Shown in pieces: positions 23,728 through 31,455 of a stretch of 34,730 nucleotides of DNA (the stretch's first letter is position 1; each line of letters starts with the position of its first letter). A program made the translations under genes and the position numbers. The notes under the pieces were generated by a model. That model did no database searches. It was not told where the DNA came from and worked only from the letters and a program-made list of their open reading frames with translations. This DNA comes from an uncultured Flavobacteriaceae bacterium (GTDB taxonomy: Bacteria > Bacteroidota > Bacteroidia > Flavobacteriales > Flavobacteriaceae), in NCBI GenBank assembly GCA_938010765.1, contig CALLVX010000090.1:1-34730 (forward strand), given 5' to 3'.

Positions 23728-24975
23728 GTGTCAAACCTAAAAACATTCTCGAAAAAATTAAAGAATCCTGAGGCTTTAAAGCTTTTTAGTGTATTGTTAG
23801 ATCAGTTTTTTATGAGTCTGACCACGCTGATGGTTTCTATTGTATTGGCCCGTACCTATGACAAAGCCATTTATGCCGATATCGTACTATTATTTTCAAT
23901 AAATATATTTGTACTTGGTTTCCAAAGTTCTATTATATCAAGGCCATATGCTATAAACTTGAACGATTTTAAGGAAGACAAAGGGTATTTTCATTTTAAT
24001 CTTTTACTTAAGGTTTTGTTCACTTTTATTGTGGTTATTGTTTTTCCTGCTTTGTATTTGTTCTTGTTTAGGAATGGAGGAATGGGCAAAATGTGGTTGT
24101 ACTTACTATATATTGTTTCGTATGGCAGTTACTTTTTTGTTCGGGAGATACTATTGAGCCAGCGCGCAACAAAACAAAATCTTGTATATGGCTTGTTGTG
24201 CTCTACTGGAATGATCGCTCTATTAATTGTTATTTATTTGAACAAGTTAGTGGTAATCGACATTTTTCTCATTTTTGCCTCCGCAGTTTATTTGACATTG
24301 GCACTGTTTTACTTTTTTACTTCTTTAGAAATTAGAAAGTTGCCTTTCTCCAAGTTTCGAACTTTTTTTTCAAAAAATTGGAAAGTAGGAAAGTGGATGT
24401 TAGGGTCTAATGTTTTCTTTTTTTTAAGCGCTAGTATCTACCCATGGATTTTGCTTCTTTGTGGTTTTAAATTAGAAATAGCTATACTTGGTGTTTTAAT
24501 GAGTGTTGCGAATGTTATCAATCCTATACTAACCGCTCTGAGTTCATACCTGTTACCAGTGTTTGTGAAATACAGCGAAAATTTTACGAGCCTTAAAAAA
24601 CTTGTTAATAATTGGACGAAGCTCTTTATTGCTTTTTCACTGCTGCTATTGTTCATAGGGGGGGTATTTGGCCAGGAAATAGTAGTGTTGTTGTTTGGGG
24701 GAAAATATGCGAACTTAGGACTCTTGGCCTTTTTTCCCTTTTTGGTCCAAGCCATAAATGTCATTTTTCAACCAATTAAAATAACGTTAAATGCGATTAA
24801 AAGGACTGATGTCAATTTTTGGATTTTAATACCAAGAAGTGCAGTATCACTACTATTGGGATACTTTTTAGTGACTAATTTCGGTCTAGAAGGTGTTTTC
24901 TACACAATGATTATAGAAAATATATTTTATCAGATATTGAATTTGATAATGTATCGAAGAATTGTAAAGGTTTAA
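23728..24975 (+). CDS. Wzx-like polysaccharide flippase
   Basis: This 415-residue polytopic protein has about twelve predicted transmembrane helices. It belongs to the MATE/MOP oligosaccharide flippase group that turns lipid-linked repeat units to the periplasmic face. Family-like features are the N-terminal LFSVLLDQFFMSLTTLMVSI (about 19-38) followed by VLARTYDKAIYADIVLLFSI, and the central ILGVLMSVANVINPILTALS (about 252-271). The start is GTG at 23728; no in-frame ATG fits better. A spacer of 87 bases separates it from the transferase gene. The gene is AT-rich and sequence-variable, as usual for these loci. Assignment rests on topology and context more than on conserved motifs. Confidence 0.82.
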   Translation: MSNLKTFSKKLKNPEALKLFSVLLDQFFMSLTTLMVSIVLARTYDKAIYADIVLLFSINIFVLGFQSSIISRPYAINLNDFKEDKGYFHFNLLLKVLFTFIVVIVFPALYLFLFRNGGMGKMWLYLLYIVSYGSYFFVREILLSQRATKQNLVYGLLCSTGMIALLIVIYLNKLVVIDIFLIFASAVYLTLALFYFFTSLEIRKLPFSKFRTFFSKNWKVGKWMLGSNVFFFLSASIYPWILLLCGFKLEIAILGVLMSVANVINPILTALSSYLLPVFVKYSENFTSLKKLVNNWTKLFIAFSLLLLFIGGVFGQEIVVLLFGGKYANLGLLAFFPFLVQAINVIFQPIKITLNAIKRTDVNFWILIPRSAVSLLLGYFLVTNFGLEGVFYTMIIENIFYQILNLIMYRRIVKV

Positions 24976-25051
24976 ATGGCTATCAAGTAGCATATATAAT
25001 CGTTATGATAGTAAATGTTTAATTGTTGCATATGAAAGTGTACACATTGCT

Positions 25052-26257
25052 ATGAAAAGGAATATTCCTAAAATATTAGTATTCACGTTTGTTACCTTCT
25101 TGGTTATGAACGTAATCACTTTCAATCCAAATCTTTTTTTGATTGGTAAGTGGGGAAAACTAATTGTTGCCTTATTGGGAATTCTTCTACTGGAAAAAGA
25201 TTTTAAAGGGTTTGTTCTTTTCGTGCGAAAGAATATATTGATTGTTTTATTTTGGGGCCTCTGCTCCTTTTTTACATTGATTAAAATATTGAAAAATAAT
25301 GTGGACACTGAGCTAATTCAAGCTAACTTTCTTTTTCTATTTTTCATCTATTTCTTCTATCTATTATCCAGGTCGTTTCAAAAAACATATAAAAACCCTT
25401 TGTATGAATTTTTTAAAGCCTTCGCCGATACTTTAAATGTTAATTTTGTTTTTTGGAGCCTAATTGTTCTTGCATTATCCTTAAATGTTTGGCATACACT
25501 TGAAGATAGAACAGGCTTGGGAATGTTTTATGATAGCTATGTCCAATTTGGTATTTTTTCGTGCGTGGCTGCTTTGGTTAACTTTATGATAGTAAAGTTT
25601 ACCTCTGTGAAAAGCAATAAGATCTATTTTTCCTTTTTTATATTTTACATGATTCTCGTTGTTTTAACCAACTCTAGAAATGCACAGATTATAGTATTGT
25701 TGGCTGTTCTTCTCAGCCTTTTGCCCTATATGAAAAAAGTAGCTTTAAAATATGTTTATGCCGTTTTAACCGGTATTGTGATAATAGGTTTTTTCTATTT
25801 CTCCAACGAACTTTTGCTCGACGAAGATTTTTCTGAGATTACGACGGGTCGAAATTGGATCTGGTTTTATGTTTTAGAACATTATTCTACCAATTCTATT
25901 TTTCTAGGAGAAGGAATTTTTGGACTAAATAATTCAATATTGAATGAGAACATCACTTTCAATTATTATTTTCAAAGACTTGATTTTTTATATTTTCACT
26001 CCTCATTTATAGAGGCATTTGCAGCGGCAGGACTTATAGGCTTGGTTCTCTTTATCCTCTATATATTTAGATCATTACGAAATAAAAGAAAGCTGAGTAT
26101 AACGATGATATTAATACCTATAACTATCGGAGGGTTGTTTGAGAGTTTTCTTATTCAACCTACTATACTTACATCATTTCTATTCTGGTACCTGATTGTG
26201 GATACAGATGTTGCCGGTAATGGAAGAAAGGCAACAAATTTTAATTCTTTTCAATGA
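25052..26257 (+). CDS. Wzy-like O-antigen/exopolysaccharide polymerase
   Basis: This 401-residue protein has about ten to eleven transmembrane helices and a large periplasmic loop carrying ISEITTGRNWIW-like sequence (here SEITTGRNWIWFYVLEHY, about 265-282). The loop continues with LGEGIFGLNNSILNE, a pattern typical of O-antigen ligase/polymerase family members (TGRxxxW). In Wzx/Wzy loci the polymerase joins repeat units on the periplasmic side. It overlaps the next gene by 4 bases (ATGA) and lies 76 bases behind the flippase. Sequence cannot separate polymerase from ligase; the flippase and Wzc neighbours favour polymerase. Confidence 0.82.
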   Translation: MKRNIPKILVFTFVTFLVMNVITFNPNLFLIGKWGKLIVALLGILLLEKDFKGFVLFVRKNILIVLFWGLCSFFTLIKILKNNVDTELIQANFLFLFFIYFFYLLSRSFQKTYKNPLYEFFKAFADTLNVNFVFWSLIVLALSLNVWHTLEDRTGLGMFYDSYVQFGIFSCVAALVNFMIVKFTSVKSNKIYFSFFIFYMILVVLTNSRNAQIIVLLAVLLSLLPYMKKVALKYVYAVLTGIVIIGFFYFSNELLLDEDFSEITTGRNWIWFYVLEHYSTNSIFLGEGIFGLNNSILNENITFNYYFQRLDFLYFHSSFIEAFAAAGLIGLVLFILYIFRSLRNKRKLSITMILIPITIGGLFESFLIQPTILTSFLFWYLIVDTDVAGNGRKATNFNSFQ

Positions 26258-27162
26258 GCAGATTGGCACCAATAATATTATTTACGTACAATCGCCTTAC
26301 GGAAACACAGAGGACGATAGAAGCGCTATCTGGTAATTATTTAGCGAGTGAAAGTGAACTTTTTGTTTATTCGGATCAAGGTAAAAATGACCTCGATAAG
26401 GGTAAAGTAGAGCAAGTTCGTCAATACTTAAAAACAATAAAGGGCTTTAAAGAAGTGACTATTAATGAAGCTATAGAGAACAAAGGCCTTGCCAATTCCG
26501 TCATTTCTGGTGTTACCGAGGTTTTGGAAAATTATGAAAGCGTCATTGTTGTTGAAGATGATTTGGTGACATCAAAAAACTTTCTTGATTTTATGAACCA
26601 AGCGTTAGATTTTTATGCACAAGAAGAGGAAGTGATTTCAATTTCCGGGTATACCCTAAATCTACCAACTTTGAGTGAAATAGATAAAGACTATTATGTT
26701 GGTTTTCGGGCATCATCTTGGGGATGGGGTATGTGGGCTAATAAATGGCGTGCAATCGATTGGGAAGTAAAAGACTATGAGGAATTTCTTAAGGACTCGG
26801 ATCAGCGAAGAAAATTTGCCTTAATAGCTAGTGATCTGCCCGGAATGTTAAAACACCAGATGACCGGTAAGATCGATTCCTGGGCAATACGACTGTCGTA
26901 TCATCAATTTAGAAATCAAATGATATCCATCTTTCCAAAAGTCTCCAAATTAGTTAGTATTGGTTCTGATAAAAATGCAACTCATACAGTTGGGGTAACC
27001 AAATTTGATACCAAACTAGATTTGGGAGGGCAGCGTACATTTGATTTTGACAAGAGGCCACAAAAAAATGATAAAATATTAAGTGATTTTAAAGCGGTAT
27101 TTTCAGTTAGACAGCGATTATGGGATAAACTACTTCGTTTAAAAGAATCCATGAAAAGATAA
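26254..27162 (+). CDS. Glycosyltransferase, GT-A fold (GT2-like)
   Basis: This 302-residue cytoplasmic glycosyltransferase begins with a GT-A nucleotide-sugar site (LAPIILFTYNRLTETQRTIE, 4-23). It has the metal-binding ESVIVVEDDLVTSKNFLDFM (about 94-113), where the DD pair corresponds to the DxD motif. SSWGWGMWANKWRAIDW (about 153-169) is a hallmark of a subgroup that adds sugars in Bacteroidota surface loci. Donor and acceptor are unknown. The start overlaps the polymerase stop by 4 bases, and the MBOAT gene starts 3 bases past its own stop, so translation is coupled. Confidence 0.85.
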   Translation: MSRLAPIILFTYNRLTETQRTIEALSGNYLASESELFVYSDQGKNDLDKGKVEQVRQYLKTIKGFKEVTINEAIENKGLANSVISGVTEVLENYESVIVVEDDLVTSKNFLDFMNQALDFYAQEEEVISISGYTLNLPTLSEIDKDYYVGFRASSWGWGMWANKWRAIDWEVKDYEEFLKDSDQRRKFALIASDLPGMLKHQMTGKIDSWAIRLSYHQFRNQMISIFPKVSKLVSIGSDKNATHTVGVTKFDTKLDLGGQRTFDFDKRPQKNDKILSDFKAVFSVRQRLWDKLLRLKESMKR

Positions 27163-27165
27163 TCT

Positions 27166-28599
27166 ATGCTATTCAACTCTTGGCAATTCATTGTACTTTT
27201 TGCTTGTACGGCAGTGTTATACTTTAAGCTGCCGTATAGGTTTCGTATGCTTTTGTTATTTGTCAGTTCCTACATTTTTTATATGTATTGGAGGTGGGAT
27301 TTTGCGGTTGTTATGCTTCTGGTTTCTATTGTTAACTACACGGCAGGGATTCATATTGGGAAAGAACCGAACAAAACGAAACGGAAAACCTATTTGTTAG
27401 TTGCCATAATTACATCTTTACTACCATTTTTATACTTTAAATACGCCAATTTTTTTCTAGAAAATATAAACATATTTTTAAGTGCGGTTGAGGTGAAAGA
27501 ACCGTTTTCATATTTCGATTTAATTTTGCCGGTGGGAATTTCTTTTTTCACGTTCCAGGCGTTGAGCTATTCTCTTGATGTGTATTTCGGCAATACCAAA
27601 GTAGAGAAAGACTTTGTTAGGTTCGGAGCTTTTGTGGCTTTTTTCCCCCAGTTGGTCGCAGGTCCTATCGAACGCTCAAGTAACCTGCTAGGGCAATTGC
27701 GACAAAATCATAACTTTAGTCGGGAATACTTTTTACAGGGAGCGAAACTATTTGTTTGGGGCTTGTTTAAAAAAGTAGTAATCGCGGATCGTTTGGCATT
27801 GTACGTTGATAGAGTGTTCGAAACGCCTGAAGCATATTCTGGTCTTACACTTTTGATAGCGACCCTATTCTTTGCAGTACAGATTTATTGCGATTTTAGC
27901 GGATACTCGGATATGGCAATAGGTGCAGCTAGAATCTTAGGCTTTAAACTTATGCAAAACTTTAACCTGCCCTATTTTGCACTTTCTATTTCTGATTTCT
28001 GGAAGCGGTGGCACATTTCGCTTTCTTCTTGGTTTGGGGATTATCTTTATAAACCATTGGGAGGAAGCCGGGTTTCATATGGTAAATGGGTACGGAACAT
28101 TTTAATCGTTTTCTTGGTGAGTGGTTTTTGGCATGGCGCCGCTTGGACTTTTATTATTTGGGGAGGCCTTCATGCCTGCTATTATTTCTTGGAAAATTGG
28201 GGTAATAAACTTTTAGAGAAATCGGGTTTGGAATGGGTTGGTAGCACAAGAGGTTACCGGTTTTATAAGATAGTTTCGGTTTTTATGTTGGTATGTTATG
28301 CCTGGATCTATTTTAGGGCCAATACACTGTCAGATGCTTTTTTGATTAGCAAGAAGATATTTACAGATTGGTCGCAAGGATGGTATTTCGGAGGTTCTAC
28401 CGTTACCTTTGTATTATCCTGTTTTTTTATCGTTTTGTTGGTCATTGTTCAGCTGCTACAGAGAAAAGGGTACGCTTCGCTCTATTTTTCCAAATCCAAA
28501 TTTCATCCGATTCTTGAATACGGTTGGCAGATAATCTTGCTATTGGGAATTTCTTTACTAGGCCTTTCATCCAATTCATTTATATATTTTCAATTCTAA
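27166..28599 (+). CDS. MBOAT family O-acyltransferase (AlgI-like)
   Basis: This 477-residue membrane-bound O-acyltransferase is like AlgI and DltB, which carry acyl (usually acetyl) groups across the inner membrane for transfer to a polysaccharide. It has about ten or more transmembrane helices. Family marks are LILPVGISFFTFQALSYSLD (about 121-140), FFPQLVAGPIERSSNLL (about 156-172), YCDFSGYSDMAIGAARILGF (about 241-260), FWKRWHISLSSWFGDYLYKP (about 280-299) and the likely catalytic histidine in VSGFWHGAAWTFIIWGG (about 318-334). The length is typical. It starts 3 bases after the GT2 stop and is followed 5 bases later by the SGNH-like partner. Confidence 0.93.
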   Translation: MLFNSWQFIVLFACTAVLYFKLPYRFRMLLLFVSSYIFYMYWRWDFAVVMLLVSIVNYTAGIHIGKEPNKTKRKTYLLVAIITSLLPFLYFKYANFFLENINIFLSAVEVKEPFSYFDLILPVGISFFTFQALSYSLDVYFGNTKVEKDFVRFGAFVAFFPQLVAGPIERSSNLLGQLRQNHNFSREYFLQGAKLFVWGLFKKVVIADRLALYVDRVFETPEAYSGLTLLIATLFFAVQIYCDFSGYSDMAIGAARILGFKLMQNFNLPYFALSISDFWKRWHISLSSWFGDYLYKPLGGSRVSYGKWVRNILIVFLVSGFWHGAAWTFIIWGGLHACYYFLENWGNKLLEKSGLEWVGSTRGYRFYKIVSVFMLVCYAWIYFRANTLSDAFLISKKIFTDWSQGWYFGGSTVTFVLSCFFIVLLVIVQLLQRKGYASLYFSKSKFHPILEYGWQIILLLGISLLGLSSNSFIYFQF

Positions 28600-28604
28600 A
28601 AACA

Positions 28605-29546
28605 ATGTCCTCGAAAGATAACAACGAAACAAAAAAAATAACCAAGAGATCTTTCTTTTTTAGATTGATAGGGACGGTGCTTCTTTTTTTTCTCTTAGAC
28701 TTCATTCTAAGCGCGTTTCTTTTGAGCGGACTCGAAAAGTACTATGGCCTGAATTCGAACTCGAAGGTCGCGTTAATTGGCCACTCTCATCTTATGTTAG
28801 GGATTGATAAAGAAAAACTAGAAAAAGAGTTGGGTGTTTCGGTTGCAAAATACACCCGTGAAGGGGTAAATGTTGCCGATCGAAAAGTGATGGTCGAACA
28901 GTTAATAAATTCGAATAAAAATGTTCAGACCATTATTTACGGGGTAGATGCCTGGTCATTTACCTCCGAAGGTTTAAGTGCGAATAGTTATGGGCAGTTT
29001 TATCCGTTTTTAAATTTAAGGACAATTGATGATTTTATAAAAAACAACGCTTCCTTTGCAGATTATTGGACAAAAAAAATTATAAGAACAACCAGGTTTG
29101 ATGAAGTGCTATTAAGTAGTGCGGTTCGTGGCCATTTAGGAAAATGGACCAACTTAAAGTATGGAAACGTACATGTAGAAAATCTTAAGAGAGGCCTTAG
29201 AAATGATGAATACAGGAAAGTAGAGAACCGGCAGGAAAACATTGCTATTTTTAAAGAGACCATACGGTTGGCATTAAAAAATGATATGGAGGTAGTTCTT
29301 TTATACGTGCCCACAATTGATCTTTTAGAAAAAGTACAACAGGAAAGTTTCGACGAAGCCATCTCGATTTTCGAACAAATTGCAAAGGAAAAAGAGGGGG
29401 TTGAGTTTTTAAACTTACAAGATTCCTGGTCTCATGAATACGAATTGTTTTATGATCCGATTCACCTGAACCCTAAAGGGCAAAAGACGGTCACAGATTC
29501 TGTTGCGAAATATCTTCACTATAACCAAGGGTATTTGAAAAAGTGA
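28605..29546 (+). CDS. SGNH-hydrolase-like membrane protein, acyltransferase partner
   Basis: From ATG 28605 the product has 313 residues: one N-terminal transmembrane helix (about 16-38) and a periplasmic SGNH-like domain. Block I is KVALIGHSHLMLGIDKEKL (about 54-72), with Ser in GHSH as candidate nucleophile. The C-terminal block is FYDPIHLNPKGQKTVTDSVA (about 287-306), with the Asp-x-x-His pair. It resembles DltD, AlgJ/AlgX and similar partners that receive acyl groups from an MBOAT protein and place them on a polymer. An in-frame ATG at 28524 lies inside the MBOAT gene and would add a non-matching stretch, so 28605 is chosen. It overlaps the GT4 gene by 4 bases if that gene starts at GTG. 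Confidence 0.82.
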   Translation: MSSKDNNETKKITKRSFFFRLIGTVLLFFLLDFILSAFLLSGLEKYYGLNSNSKVALIGHSHLMLGIDKEKLEKELGVSVAKYTREGVNVADRKVMVEQLINSNKNVQTIIYGVDAWSFTSEGLSANSYGQFYPFLNLRTIDDFIKNNASFADYWTKKIIRTTRFDEVLLSSAVRGHLGKWTNLKYGNVHVENLKRGLRNDEYRKVENRQENIAIFKETIRLALKNDMEVVLLYVPTIDLLEKVQQESFDEAISIFEQIAKEKEGVEFLNLQDSWSHEYELFYDPIHLNPKGQKTVTDSVAKYLHYNQGYLKK

Positions 29547-30649
29547 AAATGAAAAAAATTCTATACATATTACATTTTCCACCCCCCACCCATGGCGCTG
29601 CAATGGTTGGCAAGTATATCATGGATAGCGAGCTGCTAAAGACTTCTTTTCAATCGAGATATATAAATCTAGGCACCTCAAGAACCATTGAGGAAATAGG
29701 TGATGGGGGAATCAAGAAGTTCATACGTTTTTTGGGATTGTTCGTGCGAATAATTAAGAATTTGATCACTTACAGACCCGATTTGGTTTATTTTACTCCC
29801 TCCGCAGTGCCAATAGGGTTTTATAAAGATTGTTTGTTAGCGGTTTTGGTAAAGTTGTTGGGAGGTCGTGTAGTTTATCATTTTCACAATAAGGGAGTGG
29901 CGCTTTACAAACATAAAAAACTCGAGAACTTTTTGTACAAGGTATTTTTTAAAAATGCCTCGGTAATCTTGTTGTCTAAATCACTTTTCGACGATGTAAA
30001 AGGGTACGTAGAACAGGATCGGGTGTTTTACTGTGCAAATGGCATTCCCGAATTGGCAACCGATTATTTTTATCGTTCGGAAAAGAAAGATTCTAAAGAG
30101 AAAGTAGAGTTGTTGTTTTTGTCGAACCTTATTAAGGCAAAGGGAGTAATGGTCTTACTTGAAGCATTGGCAATTCTAAAACAAGAAAGGTCTAATTTTA
30201 GGTGCAGTTTTGTTGGGGGCAGTGGTGATATTTCGGTAGATGAGCTAAGTCGTAAAATTCAAGAGCTCGATCTTCAGGATTTTGCTTTTTATTTAGGCGG
30301 AAAATACGAAGATGAAAAATACCAAACCTATGCCGATGCCGATATTTTTGTTTTCCCCACATACAATGAAACTTTTGGTTTGGTAAACCTTGAGGCGATG
30401 CAGTTTTCCCTTCCTGTCGTCTCTACCTATGAAGGTGGTATTCCAGATGTGGTGCTTGAAGGCGAAACCGGTTTTCTTGTCGAACCAAAAAAAGCAAAAG
30501 AACTGGCTGTGAAATTGAAAATGCTGATCGATAACGAGCCATTACGCGTATATATGGGAAATGCAGGTAAAGAGAGATATCAAAAAAAGTTTACATTGGT
30601 TGCTTTTGAGAAGAATATGAAACGAATTTTAGAACAATTGGCAGCTTAA
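29543..30649 (+). CDS. Glycosyltransferase family 4
   Basis: This is a 368-residue retaining GT-B glycosyltransferase. The N-terminal domain begins KKILYILHFPPPTHGAAMVG (4-23). The C-terminal GT1/GT4 domain shows LLFLSNLIKAKGVMVLLEAL (about 191-210), the donor-binding ADIFVFPTYNETFGLVNLEA (about 265-284) with the ExFG-type glutamates, and GGIPDVVLEGETGFLVEP (about 297-314). Two starts are possible: GTG 29543, which overlaps the previous stop as GTGA, and ATG 29549, two codons inside; the protein is otherwise the same. Sugar donor unknown. It is part of the co-linear polysaccharide transcript. Confidence 0.93.
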   Translation: MKMKKILYILHFPPPTHGAAMVGKYIMDSELLKTSFQSRYINLGTSRTIEEIGDGGIKKFIRFLGLFVRIIKNLITYRPDLVYFTPSAVPIGFYKDCLLAVLVKLLGGRVVYHFHNKGVALYKHKKLENFLYKVFFKNASVILLSKSLFDDVKGYVEQDRVFYCANGIPELATDYFYRSEKKDSKEKVELLFLSNLIKAKGVMVLLEALAILKQERSNFRCSFVGGSGDISVDELSRKIQELDLQDFAFYLGGKYEDEKYQTYADADIFVFPTYNETFGLVNLEAMQFSLPVVSTYEGGIPDVVLEGETGFLVEPKKAKELAVKLKMLIDNEPLRVYMGNAGKERYQKKFTLVAFEKNMKRILEQLAA

Positions 30650-30695
30650 CCGAATTGTATAATTACAGTAAGATTTTTATTTTAAGAGAGAGCCC

Positions 30696-31430
30696 ATGCA
30701 GTTAGATACGATCATAAAAGAAAATGTTTTTAAAGAAACCTTGGCCACCATTCAAATGCCTGGAAAGCCATGTGTAATCAACACCATAAATACACATTCT
30801 TATTGTGTAGCGAAAACCGATCCCGTTTTTGCAAAGGCTTTGAAAGAAGCGAACGTGCTTCTTCCAGATGGCTTTGGAATCGTCCTGGCATGTAGAATTT
30901 TGTTTGGCAGTAAAATTCAAAAAATTGCGGGTGCCGATATACATGATTATTTGCTAAGATTAGCAGAGAAAGAAAGTAAAAGTGTCTTTTATCTTGGCGC
31001 TTCTGAAAGTACCTTAAAACTTATAGAAAAACGAGTATCGGCTGAGTTTCCAAGCGTGCGAGTGGGAAGTTTTTCCCCGCCGTTCAAAAGCGAATTCTCT
31101 GAGGAAGATAGCGCCGAAATGATAGATAGGATAAATAAATTCAATGCAGATTACGTTTTTGTAGGCATGACCGCTCCAAAGCAAGAAAAATGGGTGTACG
31201 ATCATTCAAGTAGGATTAACACTCAAATAATAACGCAAATAGGCGCCGTGTTCGATTTCTATGCCGGTACCGTGAAAAGGCCGGGGGCTTTTTGGATAAA
31301 TTTAGGTTTGGAATGGTTCATAAGATTGCTGCGAAGTCCAAAAAGACTCATGCGAAGAAATCTTGTTTCAACACCAAAGTTCCTATTTGAACTAATGAGT
31401 TTGAAATTATTTAAACGAGGTGTTTTATAG
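30696..31430 (+). CDS. WecG/TagA/CpsF family glycosyltransferase
   Basis: This 244-residue GT26 enzyme normally adds the second sugar, often ManNAc or ManNAcA, to a lipid-linked HexNAc primer. Conserved marks are INTINTHSYCVAKTDPVFAK (about 26-45), ALKEANVLLPDGFGIVLACR (about 46-65) with the catalytic Asp, and VFVGMTAPKQEKWVYDH (about 153-169). IGAVFDFYAGTVKRPGAFWI (about 181-200) and LEWFIRLLRSPKRLMRRN (about 204-221) follow. The C-terminal Arg-rich end usually sits on the membrane. It matches the WecA-like first gene, which would supply its acceptor. It starts 46 bases after the GT4 gene with a purine-rich leader (AAGAGAGAG). Confidence 0.93.
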   Translation: MQLDTIIKENVFKETLATIQMPGKPCVINTINTHSYCVAKTDPVFAKALKEANVLLPDGFGIVLACRILFGSKIQKIAGADIHDYLLRLAEKESKSVFYLGASESTLKLIEKRVSAEFPSVRVGSFSPPFKSEFSEEDSAEMIDRINKFNADYVFVGMTAPKQEKWVYDHSSRINTQIITQIGAVFDFYAGTVKRPGAFWINLGLEWFIRLLRSPKRLMRRNLVSTPKFLFELMSLKLFKRGVL

Positions 31431-31455
31431 ATTTTACGGACGTTAAGAATACAAT

